Shown piece after piece: positions 44,358 to 55,400 of a stretch of 64,000 nucleotides of DNA. A program made the position numbers and the translations under genes. The notes beneath the pieces were generated by a model. It did no database searches. It had not been told where the DNA came from and was given only the letters and a program-made list of their open reading frames with translations. The stretch is from the NCBI RefSeq assembly GCF_963675965.1, contig NZ_OY780935.1, positions 124,001 to 188,000 on the forward strand. Reading direction: 5' to 3'. The DNA comes from an uncultured Celeribacter sp. (GTDB taxonomy: Bacteria; Pseudomonadota; Alphaproteobacteria; Rhodobacterales; Rhodobacteraceae). Every line of letters begins with the position of its first letter. The first letter of the stretch is position 1.

Positions 44358-45242
44358 ATGGACACAGCAACGTCCGGAGCGCGCGTTTCCCATGTGAAGG
44401 GCATTGTCCTGATGTGTGTGGGGGTGGCATGCCTGAGCATCAATGATGCAATCGCGAAAACACTGACCGCAGGATATTCGCCTCTTCAGATCCTGTTTTT
44501 GCGAAACGTGATCGCGCTTCCGTTCACCGTTGCTATTGCGCTTTTGATGGGGGGGCGATCCGCCTTGCATTCGAGAAGACCTCTCGCCCATCTGCTCCGC
44601 GGCGTGCTTTGGATTGGCGCCACCATGATGTTCTTCACAAGCTTCATCTATCTTGCTCTGGCCGAGGCGACGGCGCTCATCTTCGTCGCTCCTTTTTTTA
44701 TCACCCTGATTTCTGCGCTTTTCCTGGGGGAGGAAGTGGGCTGGCGACGCTGGTTGGCTGTGCTGGCTGGTTTCCTTGGAGTTCTCGTGATCATTCGTCC
44801 GGGTGGCGCGGCCTTTCAACTGATCTCTCTGCTGCCCGTCGGGACGGCGTTTGTCTATGCCCTTCTGATGCTCAGCGCCCGATGGGTCGACACGCGTGAA
44901 AGCGTCTGGACCTTGCTTTTGTATCTGACCGGGGCGGGCGTCCTGCTCAGTGCTCTGATCGTCCCTTTCGTCTGGGTTCCAGTTCGTCGTGAAGACCTCT
45001 GGCTGTTTGCTGCAATTTCCATGTTCGGCACAGCGGGGATGACGATGATGACGCAGGCTTTTCGCCTCGCCCCTGCGGTCATCGTGGCGCCAATGGACTA
45101 CACGGGCTTGCTTTGGGCCACGCTCCTTGGTTGGCTCATTTGGCAGGAGAGACCGGACATAATGACATTTTTCGGTGCCGGTATCATTATTATGAGCGGT
45201 GTCATCACGATACTTCGAGAGAAGAGGTCAACCACTCCGTGA
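44358..45242 (+). CDS. EamA/DMT-family transporter (294 aa)
   Basis: Ten predicted membrane segments with two EamA repeats: INDAIAKTLTAGYSPLQILF early, and LAPAVIVAPMDYTGLLWATL late. Drug/metabolite transporters of this type move amino acids, nucleobases or drugs; the substrate is unknown. I choose ATG 44358, which has GGAG nine bases upstream; a start 54 bp earlier lacks a site. Confidence 0.88.
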   Translation: MDTATSGARVSHVKGIVLMCVGVACLSINDAIAKTLTAGYSPLQILFLRNVIALPFTVAIALLMGGRSALHSRRPLAHLLRGVLWIGATMMFFTSFIYLALAEATALIFVAPFFITLISALFLGEEVGWRRWLAVLAGFLGVLVIIRPGGAAFQLISLLPVGTAFVYALLMLSARWVDTRESVWTLLLYLTGAGVLLSALIVPFVWVPVRREDLWLFAAISMFGTAGMTMMTQAFRLAPAVIVAPMDYTGLLWATLLGWLIWQERPDIMTFFGAGIIIMSGVITILREKRSTTP

Positions 45243-45515
45243 AGCTCCTGCCGCGTCACAAAGCCGATCAGCCTGATCAAGTCGTGGGCCGGGAAACCCA
45301 GAGAAATTACAGCGCCCCTGCACTGGGTGTCACGGTTGAGCCGATCCCGAAACCACTGTCATGAGCCGCTGCCATCCTGTCGCCGTAGGCTTGATCTCTG
45401 GCAGGCTGTCCCCACGTCATGTTGTTTTTCATATGTTTTTCCCCTTGATCACGGGGATTTCACCATGCTCTAAAATCTTTGTGAGTGATGCAGGTGTACT
45501 GGTTAGGATGTTTTT

Positions 45516-46328
45516 ATGATCCGTTTTTTGCGTTCTGGTTTGGTTGTTGTGTTTGGTTTTGGAATTGGGGGCGCAGCTTGCGCAGATGTGACCGCGGGCA
45601 TTGAGGCGCTGGAAGCGGGCAATGTTCAGGGGGCGGTTCAGGAGTTCCAAACGGCTTTTGAGGCTGGAGAGGCCGATGGGGCCTTTTATCTCGGGCGTCT
45701 GTTCGAGCTTGGGCTTGGGACGGATCAGGATCTGTATCGCGCAGCTCAGCTCTACGCAGCCGCCGTTTCCAAAGACAGCGCTCTGGCGCAAAACCGACTC
45801 GGGCTGATGTATCTCAATGGTGAGGCCGTGCTGCAGGACTATCGGCGTGCTGCTGAGTTGCTTTGTGCTGCCGCCGATCAGGGGGATGCCAACGGGGCGT
45901 TCAATTGCGGTCTGATGTATTCAGAGGGCAAAGGTGTTGATCAGGATTCCGACCGGGCTGTCAGCTATTGGCAGCAGGCGGCAGAGAGCCATCATGTCGC
46001 TGCGATCAATTATCTTGGCCTTGCCTATCAGTCTGGTACCGGTGTGACACAGGATGCGACAGCCGCGTTCGAGCATTTTGCTATGACGGCAGCAGCGGGC
46101 AATCCGATGGGACTGCTTGAAATGGCCAAGGCCTATGCCTCGGGGCAAGGTACAGAGCGTGATCCGATTAAGGCCTATGGCTATGCCAATCTGGCGGCGG
46201 TGCGCGGCCTGCAGGAGGCGCGCGATCTCAGGGATACTCTGGCGTCCGGGCTCGACGCTGACGCCTTGCAAACCGCGCAGGCTTTTGCCCGGGACTGGAA
46301 AGCGACCCCGATTGATCAAGCAGGATAA
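45516..46328 (+). CDS. Secreted Sel1-repeat protein (270 aa)
   Basis: A signal peptide (GLVVVFGFGIGGAACA) precedes five to six Sel1-like repeats, for example AAQLYAAAVSKDSALAQNRLG and GLMYSEGKGVDQDSDRAVSY. Sel1 repeats make helical protein-protein interaction arrays, here in the periplasm. It opens the two-partner secretion operon and is a paralogue of the 46852 gene. Confidence 0.88.
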   Translation: MIRFLRSGLVVVFGFGIGGAACADVTAGIEALEAGNVQGAVQEFQTAFEAGEADGAFYLGRLFELGLGTDQDLYRAAQLYAAAVSKDSALAQNRLGLMYLNGEAVLQDYRRAAELLCAAADQGDANGAFNCGLMYSEGKGVDQDSDRAVSYWQQAAESHHVAAINYLGLAYQSGTGVTQDATAAFEHFAMTAAAGNPMGLLEMAKAYASGQGTERDPIKAYGYANLAAVRGLQEARDLRDTLASGLDADALQTAQAFARDWKATPIDQAG

Positions 46329-46336
46329 GTCGTCAC

Positions 46337-46855
46337 ATGGGTCGTTTGGGGCGTATATGGCGGTTTTGCGCCATCGGTGTGTTCTGCGGGCAGGGTGTCT
46401 GGGCACAGGGTGCTGGGCAAGAACTGCAATCGAAGCAATTTGAAGACTGGCAGGTTATTTGCGAGGCTGCGGGGCCACAGACCGAATGTCAGATGCTGCA
46501 AAGCGCGCGTGCCGGTGCGCAAAGCGCTTCGGTCTTTTTGTTGAGCATTTCGCCGGGCCCGGACCTGCAGCAAAGCTACGCCGTCATGACGGTTCCTGTC
46601 GGTGTCTATCTGCGTCCGGGCGTGGAAATACACATCGACCGTCGGCGTCCTTTCAAGGTTCTCTATGAGATTTGCGACACCTCGGGGTGTCACGCCGGTT
46701 TTAAGCTGTCCGGACCCGTCCTGGAGGCGTTTCGTCAGGGGCTCGACGCCAAGGTGCGTGTTTGGACAGCTCAGGACAAAGCCGTCGATTTTCCAGTTTC
46801 CCTGCGTGGATTTTCAGCAGGGTTTCAATATTACAAAGCGGAGATTTCCGGATGA
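46337..46855 (+). CDS. Invasion-associated locus B (IalB) family protein (172 aa)
   Basis: Signal peptide (ICAIGVFCGQGVWAQG-like N-terminus) then FEDWQVICE, VGVYLRPGVEIHID and the conserved pair YEICDTSGCHAGFKL. IalB-like proteins are periplasmic or surface-linked; in Bartonella the name-giver helps erythrocyte invasion. Its role in this operon is unknown. It starts 8 bp after the first Sel1 gene and overlaps the next gene by four bases. Confidence 0.85.
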   Translation: MGRLGRIWRFCAIGVFCGQGVWAQGAGQELQSKQFEDWQVICEAAGPQTECQMLQSARAGAQSASVFLLSISPGPDLQQSYAVMTVPVGVYLRPGVEIHIDRRRPFKVLYEICDTSGCHAGFKLSGPVLEAFRQGLDAKVRVWTAQDKAVDFPVSLRGFSAGFQYYKAEISG

Positions 46856-47673
46856 AGCGTTTCATGACGTCCCTTTCACCCGCCGTCGCCCTCGTCGTTT
46901 GTTTGGCTTCGGGCGCGTTTGCCACCCCGCTGGAGGAAGGTGTCGCCGCCTTTGACGCGGCTGATTACGATGCCGCCTTTGCAGAGTTTACTGCCGGAGT
47001 TGAGGCCGGAGACGCGACATCCGGATATTATCTGGCACGTATGCTGGAACTTGGGCTGGGGGTTGAACCCGATGCGATTGCAGCGGTTCGACTGTATCGA
47101 CAAGCTGCGCAGGGCGGTGAGGTCAAGGCCCTGAACCGTGTGGCCTTGATGTATTATCGCGGCGAAAGCGGTGTGGCTCAGGACTATCCTGAAGCCGCCC
47201 GCCTGTTTGATCTGGCTGCCGCACAAGGGGATCGGAATGCGCTTTTCAATCTCGGAAAACTGTACCTCGCAGGGGAAGGGGTGGAGCAGGATCCAGAGCG
47301 GGCGATGAGCTATTTCAAGCAGGCGGCGGATCAGGATCACATTCTGGCATTGAATACGCTTGGGGCGCTCTATCGGGCAGGGGCCAAAAACGCGGAGGAT
47401 CGTGCGCAGTCAAACCGTTATTTTGAACGGTCCGCGGCCTTTGGCAACGCGGTCGGTCTGTTTGAGATGGCGCGCGTGAGCCTCGAAGACGCTGAGAACC
47501 CGGCACGGCAGATCGAGGCGCATATGTACCTCAATCTCGCCTCGGCGCGGGGGCATCCGAACGCGCCTGCTGCGCTTCAGGCGCTGACCGACGTCATGTC
47601 GCTGACCGACATTGAGGCAGCGCAGGCGAAGGCCCGTGGGTTCGTCGCAATGAGTGCTGCGGGGGAGAACTAG
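46852..47673 (+). CDS. Second secreted Sel1-repeat protein (273 aa)
   Basis: Signal peptide (SLSPAVALVVCLASGAFA) followed by Sel1 repeats such as YLARMLELGLGVEPDAIAAV and FNLGKLYLAGEGVEQDPERA. Similar in order and size to the first Sel1 protein. The start overlaps the IalB stop (ATGA). Confidence 0.88.
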   Translation: MKRFMTSLSPAVALVVCLASGAFATPLEEGVAAFDAADYDAAFAEFTAGVEAGDATSGYYLARMLELGLGVEPDAIAAVRLYRQAAQGGEVKALNRVALMYYRGESGVAQDYPEAARLFDLAAAQGDRNALFNLGKLYLAGEGVEQDPERAMSYFKQAADQDHILALNTLGALYRAGAKNAEDRAQSNRYFERSAAFGNAVGLFEMARVSLEDAENPARQIEAHMYLNLASARGHPNAPAALQALTDVMSLTDIEAAQAKARGFVAMSAAGEN

Positions 47674-47676
47674 AGT

Positions 47677-49401
47677 ATGGCGGGACAGATGACAGCAGGG
47701 CGTTTGGGGCTGGCTCTGATCGGCATTATGGCCGGTGAGGCCGCCGTCGCTCAGTCCATTCCCGCAGCCGACCTGCGCGCGGCAGAGGCTGGAATCCAGC
47801 AACAGGAAGCTGCACAGGGGCAGGCAGAGGAAGCCCGACGGACCGCACGGCAGAGAGCTGGGGAAAGTTCGGTGCCTTCCGGCAGCTTTGTTGACCCGCT
47901 TGCCCCCGCGCCGGGCGGGCCTTGCTTTGATATTCGGGATATCCGCCTGACAGGGTTTGAACCTTTTCAGCGTGAGCCTGATGGCTATCGCGACCTCGTC
48001 GGGCACTGCGCGACAGCAGCTGATATCGCCGCTGTCTTGAACGGTATCAATCAGCACTATCAGGATCTGGGGTATATCACGACACGGGCCTATGTGCCCG
48101 AGCAGGACCTCTCGGATGGCGCCCTGGACATCACCGTCGTGCCAGGGCGGCTGGAAGGATATGTCTACTCCGATGGCGCGCAGGCGGATGCCCGCATCAG
48201 GACCGCCTTTCCCTCTGAGCGCGGCGCGCTTCTGAACCTGCGAGAGCTTGAACAGGGGCTGGACAACCTCAACACCCCCCGATCCGCCTCAGGGCGTTTC
48301 CAGCTTATTCCCGGCGAACAGGCCGGGGGCTCATTTGTTCAGGTGTATGTCGAGGACAGCCGCCCCTGGCATGCGGATGTGACCATCAACAACACGGGCT
48401 TTGAGAACACCGGTGAAGTGAAAGCCACGGCCAATGTCGGTTTCGACAACCTGATGGGGATGAACGATCAGTTAAGCCTTGGTTTGACGACGACCCCATT
48501 TGACAGCCGAGGGAATAAGTATTCCGACGCCTATTCGCTGAGCTGGAGTATGCCGCTTGGCCTGTGGTCCTTTGGTCTCGACGCGGGCATGAGTGACTAT
48601 TTCTTCATTCTTCCGGGCATCAACCAGTCTTATCCCGTAGAAGGGCGTTCGCATTATGTGACCGCGTCAGCCGAACGGCTTTTGCGGCGCAGTCAGACGT
48701 CCAAGGTTTATGCCTATGGCGAACTGAAGCTTAGCCGGACGCGGACCTTCATTGATGAGCAGGAAATCGAAACCCAACGGCGGCGGCTGACCATCGCTTC
48801 GCTCGGACTGCGCGGGGACCGGTCTCTGGCGCGGGGTGGCAAACTGGACTGGGACGTCGGGGCCACCTTTGGGCTTGATGCCTTTGGTGCCAATGTGCTC
48901 GACAAAAGCATTGTGAACCCGGAGTTTCGCCTGCTGAACGCCCGGGTGAGCTATGAGCAACCTCTGGGGGAGAATGGCGCGCTCTATCGCGGGACGCTCG
49001 TCGCCCAGCATTCGGACGATATTTTGCCGGGGACCGAACAGGTTTCGATTGGCAGCTGGTCGACGGTCCGGGGCTTTCATGATGACAGCATGTACGGCGA
49101 CAGCGGTGTTTATCTGCGTAATACGGTCGAGTGGGACGCCTTGCGCGGGAAGGATGTCGCGGTGCGAATGAATGCGGGTCTGGATGTTGGCTATGTCGCC
49201 CCGTCCGACCTGCGCAGCTGGTCACAGAACTATCTGGTTGGGGTGAGTCTCGGTGCAGACATCACAGTCCGTGAGCGCGCAACTTTGACCCTGCAGTTGG
49301 CCCATGCGTTGAGCCGCCCGGAAGACAACCCACCCAATGCACAGCCTGCCTTCGAGGCAGACAGGACCGTGGGATACATCGGTCTGCGAATGGAATTTTA
49401 A
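47677..49401 (+). CDS. Two-partner secretion transporter TpsB (FhaC/ShlB family) (574 aa)
   Basis: Signal peptide, an N-terminal helix (SIPAADLRAAEAGIQQQEAA), POTRA domains (about residues 85-165, with RAYVPEQDLSDGALDITVVPG) and a beta barrel from about 210 to the C-terminal YIGLRMEF, ending in Phe as outer-membrane proteins do. It exports the partner exoprotein encoded just downstream. Start 3 bp after the Sel1 gene. Confidence 0.93.
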   Translation: MAGQMTAGRLGLALIGIMAGEAAVAQSIPAADLRAAEAGIQQQEAAQGQAEEARRTARQRAGESSVPSGSFVDPLAPAPGGPCFDIRDIRLTGFEPFQREPDGYRDLVGHCATAADIAAVLNGINQHYQDLGYITTRAYVPEQDLSDGALDITVVPGRLEGYVYSDGAQADARIRTAFPSERGALLNLRELEQGLDNLNTPRSASGRFQLIPGEQAGGSFVQVYVEDSRPWHADVTINNTGFENTGEVKATANVGFDNLMGMNDQLSLGLTTTPFDSRGNKYSDAYSLSWSMPLGLWSFGLDAGMSDYFFILPGINQSYPVEGRSHYVTASAERLLRRSQTSKVYAYGELKLSRTRTFIDEQEIETQRRRLTIASLGLRGDRSLARGGKLDWDVGATFGLDAFGANVLDKSIVNPEFRLLNARVSYEQPLGENGALYRGTLVAQHSDDILPGTEQVSIGSWSTVRGFHDDSMYGDSGVYLRNTVEWDALRGKDVAVRMNAGLDVGYVAPSDLRSWSQNYLVGVSLGADITVRERATLTLQLAHALSRPEDNPPNAQPAFEADRTVGYIGLRMEF

Positions 49402-49437
49402 AGCTTTGATTTGCGCCTCCGGCGAGGAGATTTCGGT

Positions 49438-52400
49438 ATGAGTAAACGTTTTGAAAAGATTGTGTCCTGGGCGGTCATTGCAGCGATGACGGTGCAGCCG
49501 ACGCTGCTCTATGCGCAAGACATTCAGATCATTGGTGCCGATAACGGCCCGCGTCCGCATGTGGATCAATCGGCCAATGGCACGACGGTGATCAACATCG
49601 GGACGCCTAATGATGCAGGCGTTTCTCACGACATTTATTCGCAGTTCGCGGCAGATGATCTGATCCTGAACAACTCAGCGACCAATGTGAATACGCAGAT
49701 GGGCGGCTGGATCGAGGGCAACGCCAATCTGGCACCCGGGCAGGCTGCCGAGCTTTGGATCGGCGAGGTTGTTGGTGGCAGCCAGACGCAGCTGAACGGC
49801 ATTCTCGAAGTGGGTGGCCAGACCATGGACGTGGTGCTGGCCAATGAATTCGGCATCACCTGTAACGGCTGTGGCTTTGTGAATACGGGCCGGGCCACCC
49901 TGACGACGGGCCTGCCGCAATTCTCAGCCGATGGCGGACTGAGTGGGTTCGATGTGACCCAGGGCAGGGTGCGCATCGAAGGCGAGGGGATGAACCCCGA
50001 AAGCCGTGTCTCTCTGGCGGATATCTCGCGTGTAGATGTGATTGCACGGGCAGCAGAGATCTACGGCGCAATGCGTGCGCAGAACCTCAACATCGTGACC
50101 GGGTCCAATCTGGTCGACTACAACTGGTCTTATGATCCCGAAACCGGCACGATTTCGGGTGTGACGGAACAGGCGGGTAATGGATCTGTCCCTGCGCTTG
50201 CTGTGGATGTGGCCGCTTTGGGCGGTATGTATGCCAATGCCATTCAAATGGTGGCGACCGAAGACGGTGTTGGCGTGCGTCTCGATGGTGAGATGGCCTC
50301 TGCCACCAATATTGCGTTGAGCTCGGACGGTCATCTGACGCTTGGTGCGCCTGCGGGCGGTCATATGCCTCAGATCAAGGCGCAGGATCGTGTTCATCTG
50401 CGCAGCCGCGGGCCGATGCTGTTGGAAGGGGCGATTACTTCTGAGGCTGGCGATCTGATCGATATTCACAGTTCGGAGAGCAGCCTGACCTTCACGGGGC
50501 AGGCCGATGGCGGGGCAGTAACCCTTGAGGGGGCAGGGCTGGTCAACATCTCGGCAGCGGTTTCAGCGTCGCAAGCGTTGCAGATTACCTCACAGACCGG
50601 GGGCGTGACGCTGGGAGAGACCAGCGAACTTGCCGCAAACACGCTTGAGGTTGTGGCGGCGGCGGATGCCACGCTGAATGGCAAGGCCAGCGCCGAAGGC
50701 GCCCTGACCGTGTCTGCCGGAACAGAGCTGCGCACGGGCGCGCATGCCGAGATCTCTGGGCAGAGCATCGATTTGAGCGGGCAAGGTCTTGCTCTGGACG
50801 GTCTTCTGACGGCGACGACTGATTTTGATGTGGTTGCCGGGGCAGATGGGCTGCTCAACAACGGCAGCCTGAGTGGCCGTGACGTGACACTCAGATCTGA
50901 GAGCTCGATTGGAAACACTGGCATTGTCTCCGCGGGCCAATCTCTGACCGTCGAGGCCGCAACGGCGCTCACCAATGCGGCCACGCTGATTTCCGGCAAT
51001 GATCTGGCGATATATGCAGACCAGATTCTGAACAACGGCGGTGTGATCTGGGCCAATGACAGCATCACGCTCGCCGCCAATGCAGAGCTGGATCGCGCGA
51101 GCCTGGTGCAGAACAGCAATGGCCGGATTGAAGCCTTTCAGGGCGATCTGACTGTGCGGGCAGATGAGGTTGCCAACCTCGGCACAGCTCCGACAATCGG
51201 CGCCAGCGAGATCATCCGCTGGCTGTCAGAGGGCAACAGCGAACCGTTTCAGGTGCTCGATGAAATCGCGGCGTTGATCGACCCGGCCTATCTTGATGCT
51301 TCGGGGAACATCCTGCCTGCCTATTCCGCCCAGTATACGGCGTTGTTTGCGGATCTTGTAAACGGTGGCGCGGCCCTGTCAGCTGCAGCACAGTCCATTT
51401 TGCGCGATGATGTGATGTCGCCGAGCGGCACCGCTTTGAAAAGCGAACTGGCCGGTCGCTGGGGAGCTTTGACGGCCAAGGCCAACGCCTCAGGCGTCAC
51501 CGATCCTGCGGCTGATGTTGCCTCCTTTGTGGATCCGGCGATTTTTGCGCCGAACGGCTCTGTCTTGCCACAATATGCGCAGGCCTATGCGGACTTCTGG
51601 ACGCTTTTGGCCGCCGGAGAAACAGAGGTTCCCAATTCGGTGAAAGCCATTCTGGCGCCGGTTGCGCTGGTGGTGGAAAGCACGTCCACAGATCCGGTGA
51701 CGGGGGAAGTGACGACGCAGTATTCCAATCAGCTCGTCGCGGCTGTGACCGATCTCTGGCAGGACATGACGATTGGGTCCAGCGCGGCCTATGACATCGT
51801 CAATATCCTCTATCAGGACCGGTTTAACGATGACGGACAACTGGCTGAAATGGTCGCCGGGGCCACGCTGGATATTGAAGCGAATGAGGTGCGCAACGTT
51901 TTTGGCAATATGTCTGCCGGAGACGATCTGTTCATCGCGGCCAATACCGTTCTGAATCAGGCCCTCGGGGCCAGTCAGGTGCTGTTGGAAGTCCACAAAA
52001 AGCCGGATTGTTTCACCTGTCACGAAGGCGAGGTCGATTTCTACGACACCTTTGGTGGCCGGATCGAGGCGCTTGGGACGGTGTCCATTGCGGGCAATCT
52101 TACCAATGTCACGCTGAATTCTTCCGACATGTCGTTGCAAGACGTCATGGACGAGATGAACGCCTATATCCAGGCGCAACGTGAGGCCAGCGACCCGCTG
52201 ATGGCGGGCGTGCCGGATGTGTCTCTCAAGAACTTCCATCTCGAAGAAAAACGTGACGATGATTTCACGGCACCGGTCGAAAATCTCGATGACGCGGACC
52301 GTGTTGTCATTCCGGTCGACACCGGCAATCAGACCGACGTCGAGGTCGCTCTGACGATCACACCGGATCTCGCACCCACCGCGCCACTGGACGCGTTGCT

Positions 52401-55400
52401 GGCTGCCGGGCTCAACACTATCGCTGAGACCGATCCGGAATTCACCGAATACGGCAACTTCATCACCTCCAACTACATGATGGATGTTGACCGCCTGCAA
52501 TATCGCGATGAGCTGATCAACAACACCTCGGAAACCATTCTGGCGGCACTGAACAAGGCGGACGTGGCTGCCGATGTGGGCGACCTCGGCTATCTCGATC
52601 AGCCGGTTTCCGTTCCGGCCCGGGATGGATCGGGCAGCATCACGGTGTATCCCTCGGTTGCGGCGCTGGAGCTTGATGGCACCGGGGCGCTGATCAGCGG
52701 GACAAATGTGGTTGTGAGCGGATCTGAGATCGACAACTCAGGTGCGGTGCATGCCACTGAAAACGTGTCTATGACAGCAGGCTCCATCACGGGGAACGGC
52801 GGCAGCATCACGGCAGATGCCGGTGAAGTCGCGCTGACCGCATTGGGCAGCATTTCCTTTGAAGACACGACCATCGACGGGGCGATGATCGATATTATTG
52901 CCGGGCAGGATTTTACCGGCAAAGGCGTCGCGATTTCTTCCGAGACAGATGCGTCGATCTATGCCGTGGCGGGCGTGACGCTGACAGCGCTGGAGAACGA
53001 ATATGAACTCACGCGTGGCTCAGACAGGCTGTCAAGTTTCTTTGGCAAGAAATCCGGCAGCAAGCTGACTGCGACTGAGCAGGTGACCTCGTCGTTGAGC
53101 GTGGGGGGCGATCTCTCGATCATCACCTCGGGGGATCTGGTGCTGGCCGGATTGCAAGGTGACATCGGGGGCGACGCCTCTCTTTCGGCTGAGGGAGACC
53201 TGTTGCTGACGGCGGTGCAGTCCACGGCGGAATTCCATTCCGGCGGCAAAAAGAACGGCACTGATATTCAGTCGGTCACCAGCCATGTAACTGCGCTCGA
53301 CATCGGTGGCGATCTGGTGGCCACGGCGGGTGGTCAGGCCGTTCTGGTGGGAACGCAGATCGACGCGGGCGGGCAGGTTGAGCTGGCCGCAGCCGAAGAT
53401 GTCGTTCTGGCGGCAGCGCAGGACATCTATCTCTATGAACGCCGCAAATCGAGCAGCAGCATGTTCGGTTTCAAGAAGAAATCCTCCTCGAAATCGATCA
53501 CGCGTGTGACCAATCAGGGCGCGCGCATTGCTGCGGCTGGCGATGTGGATGTGGTGGCCGAAGCTGGCGATCTGACGACGGCAGGGGCGGAGTTTGTCTC
53601 GAATTCGGGCGACATCAATCTCACGGCTGTTGAGGGCGATATCTACGCCGGGACCTACACCGATGTGTTCGAGCAAAAGACATCGAAGTCCAGCGGCATG
53701 TTCTGGGGCCTGATCAGCTCATCCAGCCAAAGCAGCTCGGTGGATCAAATCAACACCGGCACCGATGCGCTCGCGTCCCTTGATCTGAGCCTGGTGTCTG
53801 GTGAGGACACCACCTTGGTCGGTGCACTGCTTTCGGCAGGGCAAACTCTGAACATCGAAACAGGGGGCGACTTTTCGGTACAGGCCGCCATCGACAGCCA
53901 GAGATCTGAATTCTTCTCGCAAAACGCGGGTCTGGTCACCATGACCACGATTCAGGAAAGCAGCTATGTCGAGACGGCAGTTCTGACCCAGCTGCTGGCG
54001 GCGCAGGCGCTGAACCTCGGGATTGGCGGGCAGGCGGAGCTCACGCTTTATGATCAGGCCGGGGTGGATGCGCCCGCGCCGGAAGATCTTTATCCTGACG
54101 AGCTGCTGGCCCTCGCAGGGTTGGAACTGCTGACGCAGGATCTTGCGAATGAGTATTTCTACGACAAGCAAACCAGCCTGAGCCCGGCCTTTAAGGCGCT
54201 CGTCAGCGTGGCACTTTCGCTCTACGCGCCCAACCTTGGTGCGGGCCTGCTGAACAACATGGGGATCGCGACCACCACAGCTGCCGGGAGCGTGACCGCA
54301 CTGGGCACCGGCGCAAATGCCTTTGCCTCCACCTTCATTCTCGAAAGCCTTGATGGCATCGTGTCCGGCGATTTCGATCTTGGACAGATCCTGGAAGGCG
54401 CTGTCTTCTCCGGTGTGTCCGCAGGCCTGTCGGCAGGGATTTCCAACGAGCTGTTTGGCGGCATGCAGCAACTCGGCCCGGACGGAAACCCGTTGCTGGA
54501 TGCAAATGGCAATCCGATCCTCACGGAAGGCTATTTGTCAGACTTCATTTCCAGCCTGCCCGATGAAGCACTTCTCGGCTTCGGGCATGGTGAGCTGACG
54601 TTTGCAAAAATCATGCAGGGCGCATTGGACGGAGCGATTTCCTCGGGAGTGAATTCCGCAATCTATGGCACGGACTTTATGGACGGTCTGTCTGCATCTG
54701 TGTTGCAGACTGTCGTCAATCTGACGCTTGCGGATGTGCAGTTCGAGATCGGTGAGCTGTTTGAAAATGGTGCGAACGGTGGGGAAGGCTCACTTGGCCA
54801 CGTACTTCTCCACGGTCTCGCTGGTTGCGCCGCCGCCGAAGCTCAGGGCGCAGACTGTGCCGCAGGGGCCGCGGGCGGGATTGCGGGGGCCATATACTCC
54901 GGCATGCAGAAAGCGCCGGAGATTGATGACTACGGAAACGACCTAGACGCCTATCGCGCTGCTTATGACAACTGGCGCAGCGACGTCATGGAGCGCGCAC
55001 AGCTTGTCAGCCTCGCTGCGGGTTACATCTTCTCCGGTGGCAAGGCTGAAAACGTCTCGGTCGGGGCATCAGTTGGCACGTCGGCGGTTGCCAACAACTA
55101 CCTGACCCATGACCAGTTGTTGATTGCCCTGGAAGCGGACAAGCAACTGGCGCAGTGTAAGGTCTTTTTCTGGCGGTGCTCTGCGCAAGAACGTACTCGG
55201 CTTGAAAACATCGTCCAGTCCTACCGCGCACTATCGGCGGCCAACACTGCCAGGCTGATCGAAGCCTGCTCTGCTGGTGCGTCCACTTGCACGCAGATGC
55301 TGGCCGACGCCCGTACGTTCACCGAAGCGACCAACCACGGCCTTGCCTTGATGGCCGGGGGCTACGCGCCAGGCCCTGAAAACTTCTACGTCAGGGCGGA

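Noticed and set aside
44246..44446. Small frame before the EamA gene
   Set aside because: It overlaps the transporter start in a different frame and has no supporting signal.
51490..52500. Long antisense frames within the TpsA gene
   Set aside because: They mirror the exoprotein frame; the product is repetitive and without domain pattern.
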